Shown: positions 1 through 5,282 of the stretch, piece by piece
How the letters are laid out: each line of letters starts with the position of its first letter
Position numbering within the stretch: position 1 is the stretch's first letter
NCBI GenBank assembly: GCA_021789395.1
Contig: JAJYJP010000033.1
Coordinates: 1 to 9,414 of the forward strand
Origin: a bacterium
Lineage (GTDB): Bacteria > Patescibacteriota > Minisyncoccia > Moranbacterales > UBA2206
Direction of reading: 5' to 3'
DNA length: 9,414 bases
Notes under the pieces: model-generated
Told to the model about the DNA's origin: nothing
Database searches by the model: none
Seen by the model: only the letters and a program-made list of their open reading frames with translations
Translations under genes and position numbers: made by a program

Positions 1-2
1 AA

Positions 3-125
3 GTGTTAAGAAAGCAGGGCATTGGTGATAACGCTATAGTTTCTGAGTTTGAAATTTCAAAAGAAGCACTGAAAGATTATCGCGTTCGAAAAGAATACAA
101 TAATCCTACAAAAACCGCCGCTTAG
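3..125 (+). CDS. C-terminal end of an unidentified protein (partial)
   Basis: An open frame enters from the left edge and ends at TAG (123-125), giving 40 visible residues that end in NPTKTAA. The other two plus frames stop almost at once, within the first 30 bases, so this frame is the only candidate. The tail is charged (FEISKEALKDYRVRKEY) and looks like a helical C-terminus. I do not recognise the family. The stop codon lies inside the stem-loop of an intrinsic terminator, which supports this being the true gene end. The start is outside the window. Confidence 0.55.
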   Translation: MLRKQGIGDNAIVSEFEISKEALKDYRVRKEYNNPTKTAA

Positions 126-138
126 GTGGTATTTTTTT
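111..138 (+). terminator. Intrinsic terminator overlapping the stop codon of the first gene
   Basis: ACCGCC (114-119) pairs with GGTGGT (125-130; one G-U pair) across a 5-nt loop, and a run of seven T follows after one A. The last coding codons and the TAG are part of the hairpin, so a ribosome finishing translation would cover its 5' arm. Confidence 0.65.
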
Positions 139-172
139 ACCTTGAAAATTTGAATAAGAGGAGGCATTTGTT

Positions 173-325
173 ATGACGACAAAAGAAAGAGAAAAGATAA
201 TTGAGGTTGGTCAACAATGTGCATGCAAGACGTGTCTGACAGGGAGATGTTTTAATAATTGCAACAAATGCAGTGAAAAAGGGAAAAAGAAAGACTGCAG
301 CTCTTGTTATGGAGCTCAGAAATAA
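173..325 (+). CDS. Cysteine-rich 50-residue protein, possibly metal-binding (metallothionein-like)
   Basis: ATG at 173 is preceded by a near-perfect Shine-Dalgarno (AGAGGAGG, 157-164) at 8-nt spacing, and the frame ends at TAA (323-325). The product is 50 residues with eight cysteines at positions 16, 18, 21, 26, 30, 33, 42 and 45 (C-x-C-x2-C-x4-C-x3-C-x2-C-x8-C-x2-C), about ten lysines and no hydrophobic core. The CACKTCL segment resembles the CACxxCL core of cyanobacterial SmtA-type metallothioneins, and the closing CxxC pairs could hold Zn(II) or another thiophilic metal. No signal peptide is seen, so it is probably cytoplasmic. It sits between two terminators, which suggests a compact transcription unit. 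The strong SD and the cysteine regularity argue for a real gene. Metal binding is inference, and an Fe-S or zinc-ribbon-like role is also possible. Confidence 0.72.
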   Translation: MTTKEREKIIEVGQQCACKTCLTGRCFNNCNKCSEKGKKKDCSSCYGAQK

Positions 326-345
326 AATGAGCTCATGCCAAAAAA

Positions 346-391
346 ACAAAAATGGACCTTGATTATGAATCTATGATCGGGTCCGTTTTTA
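346..391 (+). terminator. Intrinsic terminator of the cysteine-rich gene
   Basis: GGACC (354-358) pairs with GGTCC (380-384). The stem is extended outward by a T-G wobble and an A-run/T-run pairing (about 349-352 with 386-389). A five-T run follows. The 21-nt loop can form a few further A-T pairs. Because of the A-run on the other arm it could also act on minus-strand transcripts coming out of miaA. Confidence 0.6.
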
Positions 392-521
392 TTGTCGAAC
401 GAAGCGAGAGAAGCGAAAACTTGTTTTCGTTTCTGAGCGAGTGATGACAACAAAGAGGTAAATACCCCGCGGCTTGCCGCGGAACTCGACAGAGTCCAGG
501 GCTTGCCCTGGGGTAAATACC
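392..521. repeat. Intergenic array of C-T-T-G-capped hairpins flanked by GGTAAATACC repeats
   Basis: This non-coding stretch is almost entirely inverted repeats. Hairpin 1 pairs GAAGCGAAAAC (410-420) with GTTTTCGTTTC (423-433), with one G-U. Hairpin 2 pairs CCGCGGC (467-473) with GCCGCGG (476-482). Hairpin 3 pairs CCAGGGC (496-502) with GCCCTGG (505-511). All three turn at the same C-TT-G apex. Between hairpins 2 and 3, ACTC (484-487) and GAGT (492-495) pair around GACA. Identical GGTAAATACC boxes flank the second half (458-467 and 512-521), and TACCCC/GGGGTA (463-468/510-515) could close the whole as a cloverleaf-like fold. TTGTC (392-396) and GACAA (446-450) bracket hairpin 1. It lies directly 3' of miaA and could also stop miaA transcription. 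It resembles a REP-like intergenic repeat element, but only one copy is visible here. Confidence 0.6.
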
Positions 522-524
522 GAT

Positions 525-1412
525 TTATTTTAAAAATTTTCTTGCTTCTTTTTCGATTTGCTTGTAATTTTTCAGCCAAAAAATTCTTTCGTCTTTTTGA
601 AACCAGGTCATCTGGCGTTTGGCGTAATTTTTGATCTCTTGCAGAAGTTTTTCTCGCATTTCTTCCTTGGAAATTTTCTTCTGAAGATGGAGTGCAATCC
701 ATTTGTATTCCAGTCCGAAACTTTCCAAACGTTTCCAGCTTACACCCTGATCATGCAGTTTTCGAACTTCCTCAATCATTCCCAGTCCAAATCTTTTTTC
801 CAATCTGACTTCTATGTGTTTATGTAATTTTTCTTTAGGTATATCGATTCCAATTTGTAATGCGTTATATTTCGGTTCCGATTTTATTTCTGGAACTTTT
901 CCCAAAGACTTTGCGATTTCAATGGCACGGATGAGGCGAACTTTGTTTTTCGGGTCTATGCTTTTTGCTCTTTTGGCGTCTAACTTTTCCAACTGTTTAA
1001 ATAATTCCCCGGATGATTTTTTCGAAAGTTTTTCTCGCAGTTTCCAATCCGGTTTTACTTCCGGAAATTCTACGTTGTCCACGATCGCTTTGATCCAAAA
1101 ACCGGTGCCACCGCAGACGATCGGAACTTTGCCGCGCTTCAAAATGTCGGAAATGATTTTATCCGCTTTCTTTTTGAATTGTCCGGCGCTGAAACTGGTT
1201 TTGGGCGAAACGATGTCGAGCATCCAATGTTTGGCTAGTTTTTGCTCGGCTTTGGTTACTTTTCCAGTTCCGATGTCCATGCCTCGATAAATTTGGCGAC
1301 TGTCGGCCGAGATTATTTCGCCATCAAATTTTCGGGCGAGCTTAATTGCCGCATCGGATTTTCCGGATGCGGTCGGCCCAAGGATGACAATGATTTTATC
1401 TTGTTGCTTCAT
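525..1412 (-). CDS. miaA: tRNA dimethylallyltransferase MiaA
   Basis: MiaA transfers a dimethylallyl group from DMAPP to N6 of A37 in tRNAs reading UNN codons (i6A37), acting in the cytoplasm. The 295-residue product has the P-loop GPTASGKS (residues 12-19), the DSRQIYRGMDIGTGK block (37-51) that contacts substrate, and GGTGFWIKAIVDN (101-113), the family's GGTG motif. The swinging-domain region follows, and the C-terminus has the YAKRQMTWF segment typical of MiaA. Length is close to the usual 300-315. The start is ATG at 1412, in frame with the N-terminal IIVILGPTASGKS strand. There is no clear Shine-Dalgarno (AAAAG directly before ATG). It lies 47 bp downstream of miaB on the same strand, so the two successive modification enzymes are probably co-transcribed. 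Confidence 0.96.
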   Translation of the reverse strand: MKQQDKIIVILGPTASGKSDAAIKLARKFDGEIISADSRQIYRGMDIGTGKVTKAEQKLAKHWMLDIVSPKTSFSAGQFKKKADKIISDILKRGKVPIVCGGTGFWIKAIVDNVEFPEVKPDWKLREKLSKKSSGELFKQLEKLDAKRAKSIDPKNKVRLIRAIEIAKSLGKVPEIKSEPKYNALQIGIDIPKEKLHKHIEVRLEKRFGLGMIEEVRKLHDQGVSWKRLESFGLEYKWIALHLQKKISKEEMREKLLQEIKNYAKRQMTWFQKDERIFWLKNYKQIEKEARKFLK

Positions 1413-1427
1413 CTTTTATAAAATTAG

Positions 1428-1459
1428 GACAATAATAATGCTGTAGCATAAAAATTGTC
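1428..1459 (-). repeat. Inverted repeat between miaB and miaA
   Basis: GACAAT (1428-1433) is complementary to ATTGTC (1454-1459), and ATGCT (1438-1442) to AGCAT (1445-1449) around a 2-nt turn. In the mRNA sense (minus strand) the hairpin begins right after the miaB stop and is followed by an AT-rich stretch leading into the miaA start. It could be a weak attenuator, an mRNA processing site or a 3'-end stabiliser. It lacks a proper U-run, so strong termination is unlikely. Confidence 0.4.
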
Positions 1460-2785
1460 TTAATTTAATTTACCTTCGAGGTTCCATGCATTAGCTTTTA
1501 TAATTTTCACATTCAAAATTTTTCCGACCAATCTTTTTTTCGCGGCTGGAATTTTTACATTTTTAAGCGTTCTGGTTTTTCCAAAATAAAATCCGTTTTC
1601 TTCTTTTTCGATCAAAACTTCCAAAGTTTTCCCGACATAGTTTTTATTATTTTCAGAAGTAGTTTTCTTTAGGATTTCATTCAAATATTTTTCCCGGCGG
1701 GCTTTTTCGGTTTTGGAAACGTTGTTTTTCATGTTCCAGGCGGCCGTGCCAGGTCGGGGAGAGAATTGGCCGAAATAGACCATGTCATATTCGGCTTTCC
1801 GCATCACTTTAGCCGATTCCTCGAACTGTTTTTTGGTTTCACCGGGAAAGCCGACGATGATGTCGGAGGTGATGGAAAACAATTTTCCCGGTTTATTTTT
1901 TTTGAAAGCTTTTTTGATTTTATTTACAATTTTCAAATAATCTTTGGAATTATATTTGCGGTTCATCCGGCGAAGTACTTCGTCCGATCCGGCTTGGAGC
2001 GGCAGGTGGAAACATTCGCAAACTTTTTTGCAAGATGTAACCGCTTCGATCATCTCATCATCAACATCTTTGGGATGATTGGAAACAAAAAGTATTCGAA
2101 AGTTTCCCGGAATAGCATCGACTTTTTTCAAAAGCTGGGAAAAATTAATTTTTCCGTCGTTGTACGAATTGACATTTTGTCCAAGCAGAGTTATTTCTTG
2201 GTAGCCTTTTTTAACAAGAGCTTTTATTTCTTTGATAATTTCCTTATGTGGGCGGGAAACTTCTCGGCCGCGGGCGTATGGCACGACGCAATAGGCGCAG
2301 AAATTGTTGCAGCCGGTCATGATCGGCACAAAGGCCTGGAAGTTATTGGTATATTTAGGATTGATGGATAGATAAGCTATGCTTTCTTGGATATGTGAAA
2401 TTTTTTGTGCCGAAATTTTCAATTTTAAATTTCCAATTTCCAATAAATTTCCAATGACAAAATTTTCTAATTTTTCAAACTCATTGATTGGAAAAAACAG
2501 ATCCACTTTGTCTTTCAATCTTTTCTGCACGTCTTTGCGATTGGCCAAACAGCCGGTCAGAATAATTTTACGTTTTGATTTTTTATCTTTGTGTAAATTA
2601 TGTATTTGTCCATAAACCCGGTCTTCTGCCATCTGGCGCACGCCGCAAGTATTGAACACAACAAAGTTAGCTTCGTTAATATTTGAAGTTTCAGAAAGAT
2701 TATTTTTTTCAAGATAAGCCGCAATGCGTTCTGAATCGGAGTGGTTCATTTGACAGCCGAAAGTTTTAATATAATATTTTTTCAT
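1460..2785 (-). CDS. miaB: tRNA-2-methylthio-N6-dimethylallyladenosine synthase MiaB
   Basis: MiaB is a radical-SAM methylthiotransferase that converts i6A37 to ms2i6A37 using two [4Fe-4S] clusters. The 441-residue protein has the N-terminal UPF0004 domain with cysteines C11, C47 and C79 (the auxiliary cluster), then the radical-SAM triad C159-x3-C163-x2-C166 in CNNFCAYCVVPYARGREVSRP-like context. The HLPLQAGSDEVLRRMNR block (about 260-276) follows, with a C-terminal TRAM domain (about 383-438) for RNA binding. The GCQMN signature at residues 10-14 separates MiaB from RimO and MtaB. Length is normal. The start is ATG at 2785; no Shine-Dalgarno is visible. The upstream leader holds a second copy of the first 11 codons and a strong hairpin, described separately. 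The next gene downstream is miaA, its pathway partner. Confidence 0.95.
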   Translation of the reverse strand: MKKYYIKTFGCQMNHSDSERIAAYLEKNNLSETSNINEANFVVFNTCGVRQMAEDRVYGQIHNLHKDKKSKRKIILTGCLANRKDVQKRLKDKVDLFFPINEFEKLENFVIGNLLEIGNLKLKISAQKISHIQESIAYLSINPKYTNNFQAFVPIMTGCNNFCAYCVVPYARGREVSRPHKEIIKEIKALVKKGYQEITLLGQNVNSYNDGKINFSQLLKKVDAIPGNFRILFVSNHPKDVDDEMIEAVTSCKKVCECFHLPLQAGSDEVLRRMNRKYNSKDYLKIVNKIKKAFKKNKPGKLFSITSDIIVGFPGETKKQFEESAKVMRKAEYDMVYFGQFSPRPGTAAWNMKNNVSKTEKARREKYLNEILKKTTSENNKNYVGKTLEVLIEKEENGFYFGKTRTLKNVKIPAAKKRLVGKILNVKIIKANAWNLEGKLN

Positions 2786-2801
2786 AGGGTGATTATTTTT
2801 G

Positions 2802-2838
2802 ACCCGTGATAATTTTCGTAGAAAATTATTTTACGGGT
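2802..2838 (-). promoter_or_regulatory. Strong hairpin in the miaB leader
   Basis: ATAATTTTC (2809-2817) pairs perfectly with GAAAATTAT (2821-2829) around a 3-nt loop. After a short internal loop, ACCCGT (2802-2807) pairs with ACGGGT (2833-2838). The structure lies 17 nt upstream of the miaB ATG and contains the stop codon of the 14-codon leader frame. No U-run follows, so it is not an obvious terminator. It could control translation of miaB, or be an inserted palindrome. Confidence 0.5.
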
Positions 2839-2870
2839 TGACAGCCGAAGGTTTTGATGTAGTATTTCAT
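2826..2870 (-). repeat. Duplicated miaB 5' end forming a 14-codon leader frame
   Basis: On the minus strand, ATG at 2870 opens MKYYIKTFGCQPVK and ends in TAA (2828-2826). The first 11 residues repeat the genuine miaB N-terminus MKKYYIKTFGCQ, less one lysine. At the DNA level the two copies differ by four third-position T-to-C changes (Tyr, Tyr, Ile, Thr), all synonymous, and a one-codon deletion. After the Gln codon the copy runs into the hairpin and the similarity ends. It may be a relic of a partial duplication or recombination at the miaB start, or a translated leader peptide. There is no Shine-Dalgarno. Confidence 0.6.
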
Positions 2871-2877
2871 TAGTTAT

Positions 2878-2908
2878 TTGGTAATAAAGGTATTCATTAG
2901 AATACTAT
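2878..2908 (+). promoter_or_regulatory. Possible promoter of the 91-residue gene
   Basis: TTGGTA (2878-2883) and TACTAT (2903-2908), 19 nt apart, precede the gene by about 38 nt. TATAAAAT at 2906-2913 is an alternative -10. The spacing is long and the match only fair. The location, back to back with the miaB promoter, is what supports it. Confidence 0.3.
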
Positions 2909-2927
2909 AAAATAAAGTGAAAATCAA
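2899..2927 (-). promoter_or_regulatory. Probable miaB-miaA promoter
   Basis: On the minus strand, TTGATT (2927-2922) and TATTCT (2904-2899) are separated by exactly 17 nt, giving a start near 2892. The transcript would carry the 14-codon leader frame (start 2870), the hairpin and then miaB. The boxes are four matches of six each, so this is a moderate prediction. It overlaps the promoter region of the divergent gene at 2946. Confidence 0.45.
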
Positions 2928-2945
2928 GGAGAATAGGAGGCTTGT

Positions 2946-3221
2946 ATGAATTTTTATTTTGAGAGTAGGGGGTGGAGGAAAATTTCTTGGAAGAGGATGC
3001 TTGAGATATGTTCAGAGGAAATGGGCAAACTTTGTATTATTAGGAATGCTAATAATTCTATGAAGGTCGGCATATTATCCGCTTGCAATGTCAATGGTGT
3101 TGATGCAATTGTTGTTCGAGATGAAGAAGGGAATGAAATGATTTATCCAAAGGGGCATATTGTCGATATAGCTTTTCCCGATGCTTTGAAATTAAATAAA
3201 TTAACAAATCTGATCACATAA
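2946..3221 (+). CDS. Hypothetical protein, 91 residues
   Basis: ATG at 2946 is preceded by a perfect AGGAGG (2935-2940) at 5-nt spacing, and the frame ends at TAA (3219-3221) just before a strong terminator. This makes it a complete one-gene unit on the opposite strand from miaB and thrS. I do not recognise the family. The first 25 residues are basic and aromatic (RGWRKISWKRM). The rest alternates predicted beta strands (KLCIIRNA, KVGILSACNV, DAIVVRDEEGNEMIYP, HIVDIAFPD), a pattern that would fit a small beta-barrel of the SH3 or Sm kind. That fold is only a guess. Three cysteines (22, 29, 47) show no motif. No signal peptide or membrane segment. The strong SD contrasts with the SD-less housekeeping neighbours. 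Confidence 0.75.
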   Translation: MNFYFESRGWRKISWKRMLEICSEEMGKLCIIRNANNSMKVGILSACNVNGVDAIVVRDEEGNEMIYPKGHIVDIAFPDALKLNKLTNLIT

Positions 3222-3237
3222 TTCTGTGGTTAAATAT

Positions 3238-3270
3238 AAAAGGAGCTTGCGAAAAAACGCAGCTCCTTTT
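3238..3270. terminator. Bidirectional terminator between the 91-residue gene and thrS
   Basis: AAAAGGAGCT (3238-3247) pairs with AGCTCCTTTT (3261-3270), extended inward by GCG/CGC past one unpaired T, with a six-A loop. T-runs leave on both strands. It lies 16 bp after the plus-strand stop and 12 bp after the thrS stop on the minus strand, so it can serve both converging genes. Confidence 0.88.
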
Positions 3271-3282
3271 AAAGTTTTTAAA

Positions 3283-5016
3283 CTATTTCTTCTCTTCAAT
3301 TTCTTTCCTAATTTTTCCCACAAATTCATCTACTTTCATCACTTCTTGTTGTTTGTTGTTTCTTTTCCGAACCGCGACTGAGTCGAAATCCATTTCTTTT
3401 TGTCCGACGACCAGCATGTATGGAATCTTTTGTTTCTCTGCTTCACTGATGCGTTTGCCGAGCGTGTCGGCCGAATCGTTTATTTCAACCCGCACGCCGG
3501 CATTTTCCAATTCAATTTTTACCTTGCGCGCGTAGTCTCCAAATTTTTCTTCCGAGATCGGAATGATGACGGCTTGGATAGGGGAAAGCCAGATCGGAAG
3601 ATTGCCGCCGGTATGTTCTATTAAAATTCCGATAAATCTTTCCAATGATCCGAATATGGCCGCGTGGATCATAACTGGAACTTGTTTACTGCCGTCTTTA
3701 GCGACGTATTCAAGTTTGAATCTTTGCGGCAATTGAAAATCAAGCTGAATTGTGGCTAATTGCCAGCGACGACCCAAAGCGTCTTTCATATCGATATCGA
3801 TTTTCGGACCATAAAAAGCACCATCTTTTTCTTTTAATTCATAAACAATATTTTCTTTAGCCAAAGCGTTCTTGAGATCAGCTTCCGCTTTATCCCAAGT
3901 TGGAATTTCTCCTAGAAAATTATCCGGTCGGGTCGAAAGATAAAATTCGGGTTCGATAGCAAAAACTTTATAATATTCTTTAACCATTTTTAGTAATGTT
4001 ACAATTTCTTCCTCGACCTGACTTTCCATGGCAAAAATATGGGCGTCATCTTGAGTAATTGATCGGACGCGCAAAAGTCCGTTGAGTTGGCCGGATTTCT
4101 CGTTTCGCATTACGCGACCAATTTCCGTGTAACGAATCGGCAGTTCTTTGTATGATCTTTGTTTAGTTTGGTAAATCTTGATGTTGAACGGACAGTCCAT
4201 TGGTTTCAAACAGTAGGTTTCTTTTTCCACATCGAAATAAAACATATCGTCCTTGTAGTGGTCCCAGTGGCCGGAAGTTTTCCAAAGAATGCTTTTGGCC
4301 AGTTGCGGAGTTTGAATTTCTAAATTACCGTATTTTTTCCGGATAGATTTTCCGAATTTTTCCAGCTCGTTCCAAACAATCATACCTTTCGGATGCCAGA
4401 AAGCTGAACCGGGAGCTTCGGGGTGAAAAGAAAATAAATCCAGTTCTTTGCCTAATTTTTTATGGTCTCTCTTTTCCGCTTCTTCCAACATATGCAGGTA
4501 TTCGTCCAATTCTTTTTTGCTTTCAAAAACCACCCCATAAATTCTTTGCAGCTGTTTATTTTTTTCGTCGCCTTTCCAGTAGGCGCCGGAAATTTTGGTA
4601 AGTTTGAAAGCTTCCTGGTCGATCTCGCCGGTCGAATCGATGTGCGGACCGGAACAGAGGTCGATGAAAGGACCGGATTTATAAACGGAAATTTTTTCGC
4701 CCGCTTTTTCCAAATCGGAAATAAGTTCAAGCTTATAAGTTTGTCCGAGTTTTTCAAAATCGGATTTGGCTTCCTCGGCGGAAATTTCGGCGCGTTCAAA
4801 TTTATAATTGGCCTTGATAATTTCTTTCATCTTGTCTTCCAGAATCGCCAGATCTTCCGGAATCAAAGTCCGGGGCAGATCGAAATCGTAATAGAAACCG
4901 TTTTCGATCGCTGGGCCGATCCCGAATTTGGCGTCCGGAAACATCTGCAGCACCGCGGCGGCCAAAACGTGCGCGGCCGAATGGCGAAGAATTTCGAGTT
5001 TATTTTTTTTGTCCAT
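3283..5016 (-). CDS. thrS: Threonyl-tRNA synthetase lacking the TGS domain
   Basis: ThrS is a class II synthetase that attaches threonine to tRNA-Thr and hydrolyses mischarged Ser-tRNA-Thr. The 577-residue protein begins directly at the editing domain: H12 and H16 (HSAAH), C121 and H125 (CSGPH) form the editing pocket. The catalytic core has the zinc ligands C275 (MDCPFN), H326 (DDAHIF) and H451 (VMIHAA), motif 2 with R304 (GRVMRNE) and motif 3 with R460 (GSLERFIGIL). The anticodon-binding domain occupies about 480-570. The N-terminal TGS domain of the roughly 640-residue enzymes (about 60 residues) is absent. No in-frame extension exists, because the upstream sequence is the T-box leader. 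Position 452 is Ala where E. coli has Arg (IHR). ATG at 5016 has no Shine-Dalgarno. Expression is probably controlled by the T-box leader and promoter upstream. Confidence 0.96.
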   Translation of the reverse strand: MDKKNKLEILRHSAAHVLAAAVLQMFPDAKFGIGPAIENGFYYDFDLPRTLIPEDLAILEDKMKEIIKANYKFERAEISAEEAKSDFEKLGQTYKLELISDLEKAGEKISVYKSGPFIDLCSGPHIDSTGEIDQEAFKLTKISGAYWKGDEKNKQLQRIYGVVFESKKELDEYLHMLEEAEKRDHKKLGKELDLFSFHPEAPGSAFWHPKGMIVWNELEKFGKSIRKKYGNLEIQTPQLAKSILWKTSGHWDHYKDDMFYFDVEKETYCLKPMDCPFNIKIYQTKQRSYKELPIRYTEIGRVMRNEKSGQLNGLLRVRSITQDDAHIFAMESQVEEEIVTLLKMVKEYYKVFAIEPEFYLSTRPDNFLGEIPTWDKAEADLKNALAKENIVYELKEKDGAFYGPKIDIDMKDALGRRWQLATIQLDFQLPQRFKLEYVAKDGSKQVPVMIHAAIFGSLERFIGILIEHTGGNLPIWLSPIQAVIIPISEEKFGDYARKVKIELENAGVRVEINDSADTLGKRISEAEKQKIPYMLVVGQKEMDFDSVAVRKRNNKQQEVMKVDEFVGKIRKEIEEKK

Positions 5017-5048
5017 AATTTTTAAAAATTAAAGTTAAATAAAAAAAT

Positions 5049-5203
5049 GCCAAAAAATTAATTGACTTCGAGGTCCACAGGTCGGACGGTTCCACTCGAA
5101 TTCCCATAATTTTTGGGCACTTTTTGCGCTGTTATCGCCAGTCGCTCGCGGAAACTCCATGGTTGGTAGCCACTTCGACGTTTCATATGAATTTTACAAG
5201 CCT
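5049..5203 (-). promoter_or_regulatory. T-box leader of thrS (tRNA-Thr-sensing)
   Basis: In the minus-strand RNA the antiterminator is canonical. Helix A1 is UUCGAG (5100-5095) with CUCGAA (5072-5067), the 7-nt bulge is UGGAACC (5094-5088), and helix A2 is GUCC (5087-5084) with GGAC (5076-5073) around a 7-nt loop. The UGGA of the bulge would pair with a UCCA acceptor end, as expected for a tRNA-Thr with U73. Immediately upstream a small hairpin CCCA/UGGG (5117-5114/5106-5103) occupies the stem III position. A competing long helix, 5118-5107 with 5060-5049 (11 of 12 pairs), is followed by AUUUUUUU and could be the terminator. Stem I (about 5202-5120) is short and I could not fold it securely. 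A GUCG/CGAC helix (5179-5176/5144-5141) places a candidate ACA specifier (5132-5130) on its 3' side. ACC at 5167-5165 is an alternative. Confidence 0.78.
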
Positions 5204-5208
5204 GATTA

Positions 5209-5238
5209 ATTATATTACAAAAAATAAGAATAAGTCAA
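5209..5238 (-). promoter_or_regulatory. Promoter of thrS
   Basis: On the minus strand TTGACT (5238-5233) and a perfect TATAAT (5214-5209) are 18 nt apart. This is the best sigma70-type promoter in the window. The predicted start near 5203-5202 gives a leader of about 186 nt that contains the complete T-box structure and ends at the thrS ATG. Confidence 0.82.
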
Positions 5239-5282
5239 TCATTTGTAATTGTATTATGAACAAAGATAATATTTTAAAATTT

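Noticed and set aside
410..521. CRISPR array
   Set aside because: The repeated elements are palindromes with different arms and irregular spacing. There are no constant repeats with unique spacers.
316..702. Minus-strand frame running from inside miaA through the hairpin array
   Set aside because: It overlaps the 3' end of miaA in another frame and translates the palindromic array, and the product looks random.
5067..5100. Fragment of a tRNA gene (GGTTCCACTCGAA looks like a T-arm)
   Set aside because: No acceptor, D or anticodon arms can be built around it. Read on the minus strand it is the T-box antiterminator bulge and A1 helix.
5124..5282. N-terminal extension of the DUF488 frame back to an ATG at 5124
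   Set aside because: The extension would run antisense through the thrS promoter and T-box leader and adds residues not found in the family. The usual N-terminus MIKIKRIYEP begins at 5283.
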